Positions 17,839-25,063 of a DNA stretch of 64,000 bases are shown one piece after another. Position numbers and translations under genes: made by a program. The notes below the pieces were generated by a model. The model worked only from the letters and a program-made list of their open reading frames with translations. It was not told where the DNA came from and did no database searches. Source of the stretch: Paenibacillus sp. sptzw28. Lineage in GTDB: Bacteria; Bacillota; Bacilli; Paenibacillales; Paenibacillaceae. Every line of letters starts with the position of its first letter. Position 1 is the stretch's first letter. The stretch covers positions 4,932,001 to 4,996,000 of the forward strand of contig NZ_CP080545.1 of NCBI RefSeq assembly GCF_019550795.1, given 5' to 3'.

Positions 17839-18921
17839 TTAATCGACGAGCTCCTCCACCCTATCCGCGAAGAACAGACGGTAAATGCGCACGACAATGA
17901 TTTTGACAACCATATAGATCGGTAGAGATAAAATGATGCCCACAATGCCGGAAACCTCCACCGCGACGAGCAGGATTATAATCGTCGTGAGCGGATGCAT
18001 ATCCATCCGTTTGCCGTAAATATGCGGCGACAGCAGACTGCTCTCAACCTGCTGGGCGATTACGACAACGATCAGCACCCACAGCACCATCGTCGGCGAG
18101 TCGATAAATGCGACCAGGATGCACGGTATCGCGCCCAGCACCGGACCTATGTATGGAATAATGTTCAATACCGTGGCAATGATCGCAATCAATAACGAAT
18201 ACGGCAGGCCGATAAGCAGAAAGCCGATATACATCATGACTCCCAGCAAGAAGGTTATAATGATGCGGCCCACAATAAACCCGCTCAATGCCGAATCGAT
18301 CTCCTCCAGCACTTCCTTGCCGTCCTTCGTATATTTGCCTGGTATTAAATGAAGAAGCGCCTTTGGAACCGATTTATCTTCCTTCAGCAAATAGTACAAA
18401 ATAATCGGAGCGGTGGCGACGACCACAAGAAAATTGGTGATGAATGAGATTGCTTCAGACACATAATTGGAAGCGGCGGTGATCGCCTGTGTCAGATACT
18501 CGGACAATTTCGCGGTCAGATTGTATTCGCTGTTCGTGAGTACCGAGAAAATCCGATTGTGCTGCATATTGATAATCTGCTGATTAAATCCATCCATGAG
18601 CTTTGGCGCGCTCGCCACGAAAGTATTGAATTGAAGAGTGAGCGTGGGCCAAACGACGACGGCGAACAAAACGAAGATAGCGGTGAGCGCCAAGTAAACA
18701 AGCAAAATAGAGGCGATCTTGTTCACCCGCCATTCCGTGAGGAGATGAACGATGGGGCGCAGCAGATAATAGAAGAAGCCTGCGAGCATGAAAGGGACAA
18801 TTAAAATATTGAACATTTTGATCACTGGCACGAAGATAAAGCTGTCTTTTTCAATTAAATAGATGATTAATAACAGAAACACCGTGCCGATACAGAAACG
18901 AAAAAAACGGCTTTGCAGCAA
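17839..18921 (-). CDS. AI-2E family transporter (PerM-like membrane protein)
   Basis: A 360-residue integral membrane protein with about seven hydrophobic segments. The C-terminal half carries the family pattern LNIIPYIGPVLGAIPCILVAF and QQVESSLLSPHIYGKRMDMHPL. Members include TqsA and YdiK-like exporters and a sodium/proton antiporter; the substrate cannot be told. I set the start at the TTG at 18921, because AAGGGAGGGG lies five bases before it, whereas the GTG at 18939 lies inside that site. It is preceded by the terminator of the stress-protein gene, so it has its own promoter or depends on readthrough. Confidence 0.85.
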   Translation of the reverse strand: MLQSRFFRFCIGTVFLLLIIYLIEKDSFIFVPVIKMFNILIVPFMLAGFFYYLLRPIVHLLTEWRVNKIASILLVYLALTAIFVLFAVVVWPTLTLQFNTFVASAPKLMDGFNQQIINMQHNRIFSVLTNSEYNLTAKLSEYLTQAITAASNYVSEAISFITNFLVVVATAPIILYYLLKEDKSVPKALLHLIPGKYTKDGKEVLEEIDSALSGFIVGRIIITFLLGVMMYIGFLLIGLPYSLLIAIIATVLNIIPYIGPVLGAIPCILVAFIDSPTMVLWVLIVVVIAQQVESSLLSPHIYGKRMDMHPLTTIIILLVAVEVSGIVGIILSLPIYMVVKIIVVRIYRLFFADRVEELVD

Positions 18922-18955
18922 TTTGTCCCCTCCCTTCACTCTAACTCATACAAAA

Positions 18956-18983
18956 GTAGACCGTTCGCTGACGAACGGTCTAC
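18956..18983 (-). terminator. Terminator of the YflT-type gene
   Basis: Perfect 12-base arms GTAGACCGTTCG/CGAACGGTCTAC with a four-base loop, then ACTTTTG on the minus strand, 20 bases after the stop at 19004. Confidence 0.85.
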
Positions 18984-19003
18984 CCGTATTATTATGCTGC
19001 GGC

Positions 19004-19399
19004 TCAGACGAGAAGCGGCGGATAATATACAATGTTCGGATCATAATCATTATCATCATATTCGCTACCGCCCCAGGCAATGATTACAATCTTGTCCTTG
19101 TCCATTTCCATCTCCAGCCGCTCGGCTTCCTCCGGGCTGACGCCCATTGATTTCAGCTTCGCCCGAAGTTCGTCTCCGCGCGACCGGAAAATGTTGGCGA
19201 TAGCCGTATCAAGTCCTTCTTCATATATGCCGATTCTCTCCGCATCCGCCGTTTCAGCGATTCGCTTGGTCCGATCTTTATCGTGTGCAAGCACGTAAAG
19301 ATGGTCTTTATCATAGCCAAGCGACTTATAGCGGCTCAACTGCTCCATTGCTTCACTAATGTTATCCACTGTGTGGACGTTCGTGACTTTTATGTTCAT
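19004..19399 (-). CDS. General stress protein 17M/YflT-type
   Basis: A 131-residue acidic soluble protein with the YflT-type domain: an N-terminal HTVDNISEAMEQLSRYKSLGY segment, LYVLAHDKDRTKRIAE and a helical hairpin with GVSPEEAERLE. In Bacillus members of this family are part of the general stress response; the molecular role is unknown. The start is fixed by AGGAGG eight bases upstream. Remarkably, five tandem palindromic repeats lie in the leader between this gene and the upstream small membrane protein gene and end just before that AGGAGG. Confidence 0.85.
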   Translation of the reverse strand: MNIKVTNVHTVDNISEAMEQLSRYKSLGYDKDHLYVLAHDKDRTKRIAETADAERIGIYEEGLDTAIANIFRSRGDELRAKLKSMGVSPEEAERLEMEMDKDKIVIIAWGGSEYDDNDYDPNIVYYPPLLV

Positions 19400-19415
19400 T
19401 GATATAACCTCCTAA

Positions 19416-19606
19416 GAGTTTTGCGTCAGCAAAACTTGCTTCGTACGCATTAGCTTGAGTTTTGCGTCAGCAAAACGGCTTCGTAAGCATAAGCTTGAGT
19501 TTTGCGCCAGCAAAACTGGCTTCGTAAGCATTAGCTTGAGTTTTGCGTCAGCAAAACTTGCTTCGTAAGCATTAGCTTGAGTTTTGCGCCAGCAAAACTG
19601 GCTTCC
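19416..19606 (-). repeat. Five tandem palindromic units before the YflT-type gene
   Basis: Five units of 40-41 bases, each with the palindrome GTTTTGCTGACGCAAAAC (variants TGGCG) and, in most, a second palindrome GCTTACGAAGC. The GTTTT starts on the plus strand are at 19418, 19459, 19499, 19540 and 19581. The array fills the gap between the stop of the DUF1328 gene and the AGGAGG of the next gene, so it is transcribed. Same family as 4216-4292. Confidence 0.9.
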
Positions 19607-19616
19607 AAGTGACGAG

Positions 19617-19778
19617 TTAGACTCGTCTGCGTCCGAAGACAAGCGAAACGACAAACAAGATAAGGAATACGACGAACAATACTTTGGCAATACTCGCCGC
19701 AGCTGCGGCAAGCGTAAAAAAGCCAAGAATGCCGGCAACTATGGCGACAATAAAGAATAGTACAGCCCATCCTAACAT
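19617..19778 (-). CDS. DUF1328 family small membrane protein
   Basis: A 53-residue protein that opens [16 protein letters not shown] and has two hydrophobic helices joined by an Ala-rich turn ([13 protein letters not shown]) and a basic end (VFGRRRV). This matches the DUF1328/YtjA family, found across bacteria and often stress-linked. AGGGTGA lies seven bases before the ATG. The gene is co-directional with the YflT-type gene and separated from it only by the repeat array, so the two may be one transcript. Confidence 0.85.
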   Translation of the reverse strand: MLGWAVLFFIVAIVAGILGFFTLAAAAASIAKVLFVVFLILFVVSLVFGRRRV

Positions 19779-19923
19779 TGACACTCACCCTCATTTCTTT
19801 TTGGAGTAGTTGTTACGTCTTCCTACCTTGCATATAAACCAATCCATGCAGGCCTGAAACCGGGTAAAAATGTGATTCTGCCGCTGGTTTTGTGGGTATA
19901 CGCCCGGGAAATGCCCATAAAAA

Positions 19924-19954
19924 AAGCCGCCCGCGCGGTCGGTGCGGGCGGCTT
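19924..19954 (-). terminator. Strong intrinsic terminator
   Basis: Eleven-base GC-rich arms AAGCCGCCCGC/GCGGGCGGCTT followed on the minus strand by TTTTTTT. It lies about 60 bases past the end of the broken asparaginase gene and probably served it. Confidence 0.85.
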
Positions 19955-20014
19955 CGTGAGCAGGGATAATGGCGCGATAAGGCCGGCAAGCCGGCGGTCA
20001 AATAGCGGATACAT

Positions 20015-20640
20015 TTAATGAAACCGGAGCCGCAGGCATGGTTCGCGGTGTCCGACGGTTTCGCCGGTATCATTTACGATTTCCGGCGGAAAATGGTTAC
20101 GGATGCGCTCGGCGAGGCCCCCGCCGGCGCGAAGCTGCTCCAGCGCCGCGACAACAGCTCGCTGCGCAGCAGCTTGCCCCGCGCCTCTGAACCGGACGGC
20201 AGCGCCGGACCGAAAGCGAGCTCCGCTTCCTTAACACCGGTCCGCGTCAGCATCCGCTCCAGCACCTCCATATGCATCTCTTCGCCCTGATGCGAAGCGG
20301 TCATCAGCGCAAGCTCCTCATTATCGAGGCCATAGGCCTCAAGAACCGCGCCGAGTACGGAGGACATGGCCTGAACCGGTTTGGCGGTCGACCTGGCAAA
20401 GGTCCAAACATCCGCAGAGCCTGCATGCGCGATTATATCGCCAACCTCGGATACGGCAACTACGTGACCGCTATGGATATTCTCGGCCCATTGGCCCCGC
20501 GTGGATATGACAAGCGGCACTCCGAGAGCATGTTCAGCCGTTTCAGGGCGTTCACCGGCAGCATTGAAGAAACTTCCGGCATGAATATGCTTGCCCCGCT
20601 CTTCTGCCGCTCCCGCATTCAATATTTCCGTCACTTCCAA
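20015..20640 (-). pseudogene. Asparaginase II-type gene, internally deleted and frameshifted
   Basis: From a TTG at 20640 the first 155 or so residues match the L-asparaginase II family: TRGQWAENIHSGHVVAVSE, RSTAKPVQAMSSVLG, the ASHQGE motif and AFGPALPSG. The frame then runs to a stop at 20074 with unrelated residues. In the +1 frame of the same strand the last part reads as a family C-terminus (AVVAALEQL..., then PPEIVNDTGETVG) and stops at 20015-20017. The central part, including the usual LHNNCSGKHAGM region, is missing. About 150 residues seem deleted, with a frame change near 20160. The enzyme would not be functional. A strong terminator downstream is still intact. Confidence 0.75.
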
Positions 20641-20732
20641 TCACCGCCATTTCCCCCTTCTTACCGCACCGAATTTCTCTATCAACTACTTTTCCTCGTG
20701 CCGCCGAAACCGATTCGGGACATGGGGCTAAT

Positions 20733-20759
20733 GTTTCAAATTATTGTCTTGCCGGGTAT
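20733..20759 (+). promoter_or_regulatory. SigB-like promoter of the YtxH gene pair
   Basis: GTTTCA (20733-20738), 15-base spacer, GGGTAT (20754-20759), close to the general-stress sigma B consensus (GTTTAA, GGGTAT), about 75 bases before the YtxH start. In Bacillus subtilis ytxH is sigma-B dependent. Confidence 0.6.
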
Positions 20760-20832
20760 TAAGAAGCAAGAAAGCGGAAACCACACCGCTTCAAAACATC
20801 TTCTCTTTCATTGAAATAAAGGAGTGAGAACA

Positions 20833-21219
20833 ATGGAAAACGAGAATAATCAACAAGCCCGCAGCAGTAATATGATGAAAGGAGTTCTTATAGGCGGTGC
20901 GATCGGAGCTGCCGCAGCAGTCCTGATGACCCCGAAATCCGGTAAGGAAATGCGCGAGACGATCCGGCGCAAATCGACGGAACTATCAACCGCCGCCCGT
21001 GAGCGGGCAGCGACCTTGGCGGATCAGGCGAAGGAAAAAGCCGGGGACGTCGGCGTGATGGTCAACGAAATCGGAAGAACCGCGGCGAACAAAGTGGCTT
21101 CTGCGGCGGAGCAAACCGCCAATGTGTTTCAATCTATGAAACGTGCCGAAGAAGGAGTGAACTCTAATGTATCGTCAACCGGAACGAATGGAGCTTCACA
21201 TGAACGGTCGCAGCCCTGA
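20833..21219 (+). CDS. YtxH-domain stress protein
   Basis: A 128-residue protein. A short hydrophobic helix near the N-terminus (MKGVLIGGAIGAAAAVLMTP) is followed by the SGKEMRETIRRKS segment typical of YtxH and a long Ala/Glu/Lys-rich helix. YtxH proteins are general stress proteins, probably membrane-attached, of unknown mechanism. The ATG at 20833 has AAAGGAGTG upstream; the GTG at 20824 lies inside that site. A SigB-like promoter lies 75 bases upstream. Its last 53 bases overlap the start of the next gene in another frame, so translation of the two is probably coupled. Confidence 0.85.
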   Translation: MENENNQQARSSNMMKGVLIGGAIGAAAAVLMTPKSGKEMRETIRRKSTELSTAARERAATLADQAKEKAGDVGVMVNEIGRTAANKVASAAEQTANVFQSMKRAEEGVNSNVSSTGTNGASHERSQP

Positions 21220-21397
21220 CCGCAAGACGTCGTCGGGTCAAGCAGGACGTAAATCCGAACCGCTTGACAGCGCACGGAATGGCTCAATGGTGCAGGATGA
21301 ACAGGATATGAGACGCCTTGGCAATGACATGAAAGGGATGAAAACCAACAGCCAGCTGCTTGAAGACGGGCTGGTGCCGGACCCCCTTCAGGAGTAA
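21167..21397 (+). CDS. Small hydrophilic protein overlapping the YtxH gene
   Basis: A 76-residue, highly polar protein rich in Asp, Arg, Met and Gly, without a recognisable domain. The coding call rests on a good GAAGGAGTG site nine bases before the ATG, a short overlap with the YtxH gene, and the bidirectional terminator that follows. It begins with a run of short charged motifs and ends in GLVPDPLQE. Such a composition suggests an intrinsically disordered, perhaps desiccation- or stress-related protein, but this is only inferred from composition. Confidence 0.6.
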   Translation: MYRQPERMELHMNGRSPDRKTSSGQAGRKSEPLDSARNGSMVQDEQDMRRLGNDMKGMKTNSQLLEDGLVPDPLQE

Positions 21398-21455
21398 GAA
21401 ATAATCATAAGAACGGGGAATTATTATCAAGACCTCTTCAATAATAAACAAACAA

Positions 21456-21505
21456 ATAAAGGGTTTCATATCTTGGTCTGACTCTCAAGATATGAAACCC
21501 TTTAT
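21456..21505. terminator. Bidirectional terminator between convergent genes
   Basis: Perfect 20-base arms starting ATAAAGGGTTTCATATCTTG around a ten-base loop, flanked by T-rich sequence on one side and A-rich on the other. Serves the YtxH pair (plus) and the sugar permease gene (minus). Confidence 0.9.
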
Positions 21506-21526
21506 TTTATTGATGGTAAGAACCAG

Positions 21527-22435
21527 TTAACCTTTCACGGCTCCCGCCGTAATCCCTTTAATGATGAACCGTTGAGCAAAGACGTAAACAATGATAAGCG
21601 GGTACACAATCAGGAAAATTCCCGCGAATATCGGTGACCAATCGTTGAAGTATTGCCCGACGAAAGAGAACAGCTGGACGGTCAACGTCTTCATACCCGA
21701 ACTGGGTAGAAACAGCATCGGCATCAGAAAATCATTCCATATGTGAAACGTGTTCAGGATAGCCACGGTCACCAGCGCCGGCTTCATGAGCGGCATGACG
21801 ATTGAGAAGAACGTCCTGTACAAGCCGCAGCCGTCCATTTTGGCCGCTTCTTCAAGCTCTTTTGGAACACCGCGCACGAAGCCGGATAAAATAAAAATCG
21901 AGAAAGGTGCTGTCAAAGCAAGATAGACAAAAATAATGCCGTGGTAGGTATTGATAAACTCCAGGTTCACCATTAATTTATACAGCGGAATCATCGTCAT
22001 CTGAAAGGGCACGATCAGCCCGGCCAGGAAGAACAGGTATAATCCGTTATAAAACCTGTTGTTTCTGCGGATGATCGCATATGCGGCAGCGGAAGCGATA
22101 AAGATCATAATAAATACGGAGATACTTGTGATCACCAGCGAATTGAACATGCTTTTGAAAAAATGCATCGTCTGAAAAGCAGTTGTAAAATGCTCAAAGG
22201 TAATCAGGGTTGGGAGACCGAACGGGTTGACGGCCAATTCCGCCTTCGTTTTCAGAGCGGACAGCATGACAAGCGCGACCGGATAGATATAAACTGCGGC
22301 AAGTATCCAAAGCGCGGCCTGGGTTATGAAGTATGCAATTCTCCCCTTCCGCGTTTCCTCAGCACTTTCTCCCTTCCGCACAATAAGATGACTTGAATCG
22401 AACTGAACCGAGGCTTTGCTCTTCGATGTTTCCAT
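21527..22435 (-). CDS. Carbohydrate ABC transporter permease (MalG type)
   Basis: A 302-residue inner-membrane permease with six hydrophobic segments and the family EAA loop, EELEEAAKMDGCGLYRTFFSI, which contacts the ATPase. The start is the ATG at 22435, whose A is the last base of the stop codon of the upstream permease gene (TAATG), so translation is coupled. The longer frame to 22537 only overlaps that gene. With the MalF-type permease and the lipoprotein at 29860 it forms a sugar importer. No ATPase gene is present, so a shared MsmX-type ATPase elsewhere is expected, as is usual in Firmicutes. Confidence 0.9.
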   Translation of the reverse strand: METSKSKASVQFDSSHLIVRKGESAEETRKGRIAYFITQAALWILAAVYIYPVALVMLSALKTKAELAVNPFGLPTLITFEHFTTAFQTMHFFKSMFNSLVITSISVFIMIFIASAAAYAIIRRNNRFYNGLYLFFLAGLIVPFQMTMIPLYKLMVNLEFINTYHGIIFVYLALTAPFSIFILSGFVRGVPKELEEAAKMDGCGLYRTFFSIVMPLMKPALVTVAILNTFHIWNDFLMPMLFLPSSGMKTLTVQLFSFVGQYFNDWSPIFAGIFLIVYPLIIVYVFAQRFIIKGITAGAVKG

Positions 22436-23325
22436 TACATATCCACCTCTCTTCGGCGCAATAAGGTCACTTGAATTGAACTGAACACAAGTATGAAAGC
22501 AAACAGAACGATCGAAATCGCCGTGCCGTACCCCCACTGCCCGCCCGAGCCAAATCCGACCGTGTAAATCATCGTGGCAACCGATTGCGTGCTGTAGCCC
22601 GGCCCGCCTCTGGTCATCGCATAAATTTGGTCGAACAGCTTGAGGCAGCCAATCGTCGTGAGCAAAATGTTTATCGTAAAGGATGGGGCAAGCAGCGGAA
22701 AGGTGATATACTTGAATTTATCGACGGCACCGGCTCCTTCTATGGATGCCGACTCATACATATCTTTGGGGATTCCCTGAAGGCCCGCCAGGAAGATCAC
22801 CATCGAATATCCGCAGAATTGCCATACCGTGACCAGTATGATCATAGCGATGCCGTAGTGAGGATTTCCGAGCCAATCCTGCTTCAATGCGTCCAAATTC
22901 AAGACTGAAAGCACATGATTCACAACACCGATATTGGGCTCCAGCATATAACCCCAAACATAACCGATTACAAGCGAGCTGAAGATGGCCGGCATAAAGA
23001 ATACGGTTCGCATCATGTTTACCATTCGCATCTTGCGGTCCAGCAGCACTGCAAGAAACAAGCCAAGCGTATTCTGCACCACCGTTATGGACAATGCGTA
23101 AATCAGAGTATTAATAAAAGCCGTCTTAATGTTGTCATCATCCAGCATATCCCTGTAATTCTGCAAACCGATAAAGCTGTAGGTGATCCCGTCCCAATCG
23201 GTCAAACTGTAAAACGTAGCGCTGATGGAGGGAACAATAAAGAAGAATAAATAAAACAACAACGAGGGAACGACAAATAACAACCATTTCAACTCCAGGA
23301 AAGACCATGCCATCGCTTTACGCAT
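22435..23325 (-). CDS. Carbohydrate ABC transporter permease (MalF type)
   Basis: A 296-residue permease with six membrane segments, an SATFYSLTDWDG loop after the first one and the EAA loop MYESASIEGAGAVDKFKYITFPLL near residue 200. The start at 23325 has GAAGGGG upstream. It opens a two-gene unit with the MalG-type permease. The response-regulator gene upstream is closed off by a terminator at 23469-23496, so these two genes probably have their own promoter in the 140 bases after that hairpin, although the locus otherwise reads as one set. Confidence 0.9.
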   Translation of the reverse strand: MRKAMAWSFLELKWLLFVVPSLLFYLFFFIVPSISATFYSLTDWDGITYSFIGLQNYRDMLDDDNIKTAFINTLIYALSITVVQNTLGLFLAVLLDRKMRMVNMMRTVFFMPAIFSSLVIGYVWGYMLEPNIGVVNHVLSVLNLDALKQDWLGNPHYGIAMIILVTVWQFCGYSMVIFLAGLQGIPKDMYESASIEGAGAVDKFKYITFPLLAPSFTINILLTTIGCLKLFDQIYAMTRGGPGYSTQSVATMIYTVGFGSGGQWGYGTAISIVLFAFILVFSSIQVTLLRRREVDM

Positions 23326-23468
23326 CCTTACACCCCTTCGCAGCCTCTTTTCTATCTTTATCTTAAACAATTGCAATGTTCGTATTTATCCTTATTTCTT
23401 ACAAAAAAGGTCTACTTTTTTTACCTTTTTACCGCTGGTTGGAAGCGATAACCGCACAATTAAAAGAA

Positions 23469-23496
23469 GCCGGCATCTGTATGAACAGATACCGGC
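23469..23496 (-). terminator. Terminator after the YesN-type regulator gene
   Basis: Arms GCCGG-C-ATCTGT and ACAGAT-A-CCGGC, then TTCTTTT on the minus strand, 36 bases after the stop. Confidence 0.75.
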
Positions 23497-23531
23497 CTAT
23501 AGTGTGTTTCAACTGTGGAACGAACCGCGTG

Positions 23532-25055
23532 TTAATCATTCGCCTGAGAAGACGAAGGGAGCCGCCGTTTCCGGTATTCGGAAGGGGTGCAGCCGAAAAA
23601 CAGCTTAAACCGTTTGAAAAAGTATTTCGGATTCTCGAACCCGCACATTTGCGAAATGAGCTCCAATTTGAGGCTGCCGTCCGCAAGCAGCCGGGATGCC
23701 TTGCTCATTCGCAGCTGCATGATATATTCGTTGAAGTTCTGGCCGTATTCCCGCTTGAATGTCCGCGACAAATACGCCGGGTTAATAAAGAAATGCTCGG
23801 CAACCCAATTAAGGCTTATTTCCTCGGTATAATGCTCGTCGATATAAGCTTTAATTTCCTCGATCGTCCGCTTCGTACCGCCCGTGGCGTGCGATTGTAC
23901 GGTCCGCAGAACTTCTTCGATGAACGCCGAGAAGCGGTGCTTGAACTTTGTATACGTATCGGATTCAAGCGCAATAGCCAGTGTTTCATGGCGGTCGAAC
24001 AGATTGCTGAGGTCAACCTCGTTCTTGCGGTTCGATTTGGCGACAGCCAGCATAAGCTCAAGTACCGACTTCTGGATTGATTCAAGCGCGATATCCGGCA
24101 CAGCAGCCTGCTGTTCCAGCCAAGTGAAATACCATGGCAGCAGACGGTCTCTCTCTCCGGTCTCCAGACGCTTGATGAAATCATTCACGATCTCGTCAGG
24201 CAGAACCAAATTCTTCTTGCGCTCCTGAATCGCTTCATATGCAACGATCTTCCGGCCGGGCAGCCATCCCGAATATTTCATCCCCTGGCATGCCTGCTCG
24301 TAAGATATCTTAAGCTGCGATAATGAATCGGCGATCCCGCCCGCACCGATCTTGATCTCCTCGTAACCCTCAAACCATTGCTCCGCTGCCGAAAGCGGCA
24401 GCACGGGTGTGCACATGATGACCCGCTGCGGCTCATAAGGGTCCTGAAATACGACCGGATGTTTCAGGTCGATGCTGATTTTGCGCTCCATATCATCCAC
24501 AAACCGGCGGGCATTCTCCCTCTCCTCACCCGTCAGCTGCACCACGGTAACACGTGCGGGAAGAGTTATGCGGATTCCCGCCGAATCCAGTACAGCCTTC
24601 ATATCTTTCTCCTCGCAGCCGTGGTGGAGCATTTCGGAGAGCCTTCTGTACACTGCCCCCGGTTCAACCGGGTCCGAGTTGGTCGCGAGTACCTTTCGTT
24701 TCGCCTTGCGCATGCTCTCGATTAATGCCTCTTCATCGAAGGGCTTAAGAATATAGTCCGAGGCATCATAGATCAAAGCCTTCCGGGCATATTCGAATTC
24801 GGCGTAACCGCTGATTACGATCACCGTCATGTTCGGATAACGGGTTCGAATCGTCTCCATTAGTTCAAGTCCGTTCATGAGCGGCATCGCGATATCCGTC
24901 AGCACGATATCCGGCTTAACCTCCTCGATCAACTGCAGCCCTTCCACTCCGTTGGAGGCTTCCCCGGCCAGCGTGATATCAAGCGCGTCCCAAGGGATCT
25001 GAACTTTTAGTCCTTCACGTATCCATATTTCATCATCAATAATTATCGCTTTCAT
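23532..25055 (-). CDS. Response regulator with AraC output domain (YesN type)
   Basis: A 507-residue regulator. The receiver domain spans residues 1-120, with the acidic pocket IDDE, the phosphorylation site Asp54 (VLTDIAMP) and Lys in YILKPFDE. A linker of about 270 residues follows and then an AraC-type DNA-binding domain in the last 105 residues (VAEHFFINPAYLSRTFKRE, ISQMCGFENPKYFFKRFK). It is 8 bases downstream of the sensor kinase gene and is surely its partner. Pairs of this sort control nearby sugar importer and glycoside-degrading genes, here the lyase and the importer. Confidence 0.93.
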   Translation of the reverse strand: MKAIIIDDEIWIREGLKVQIPWDALDITLAGEASNGVEGLQLIEEVKPDIVLTDIAMPLMNGLELMETIRTRYPNMTVIVISGYAEFEYARKALIYDASDYILKPFDEEALIESMRKAKRKVLATNSDPVEPGAVYRRLSEMLHHGCEEKDMKAVLDSAGIRITLPARVTVVQLTGEERENARRFVDDMERKISIDLKHPVVFQDPYEPQRVIMCTPVLPLSAAEQWFEGYEEIKIGAGGIADSLSQLKISYEQACQGMKYSGWLPGRKIVAYEAIQERKKNLVLPDEIVNDFIKRLETGERDRLLPWYFTWLEQQAAVPDIALESIQKSVLELMLAVAKSNRKNEVDLSNLFDRHETLAIALESDTYTKFKHRFSAFIEEVLRTVQSHATGGTKRTIEEIKAYIDEHYTEEISLNWVAEHFFINPAYLSRTFKREYGQNFNEYIMQLRMSKASRLLADGSLKLELISQMCGFENPKYFFKRFKLFFGCTPSEYRKRRLPSSSQAND

Positions 25056-25063
25056 ATCAATAC

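Noticed and set aside
19416..19606. CRISPR-like array
   Set aside because: The units are direct tandem copies with no unique spacers; it is a palindromic tandem repeat.
20272..20814. Plus-strand open frame of 180 codons
   Set aside because: Runs antisense to the asparaginase pseudogene and over the SigB-like promoter; no family features.
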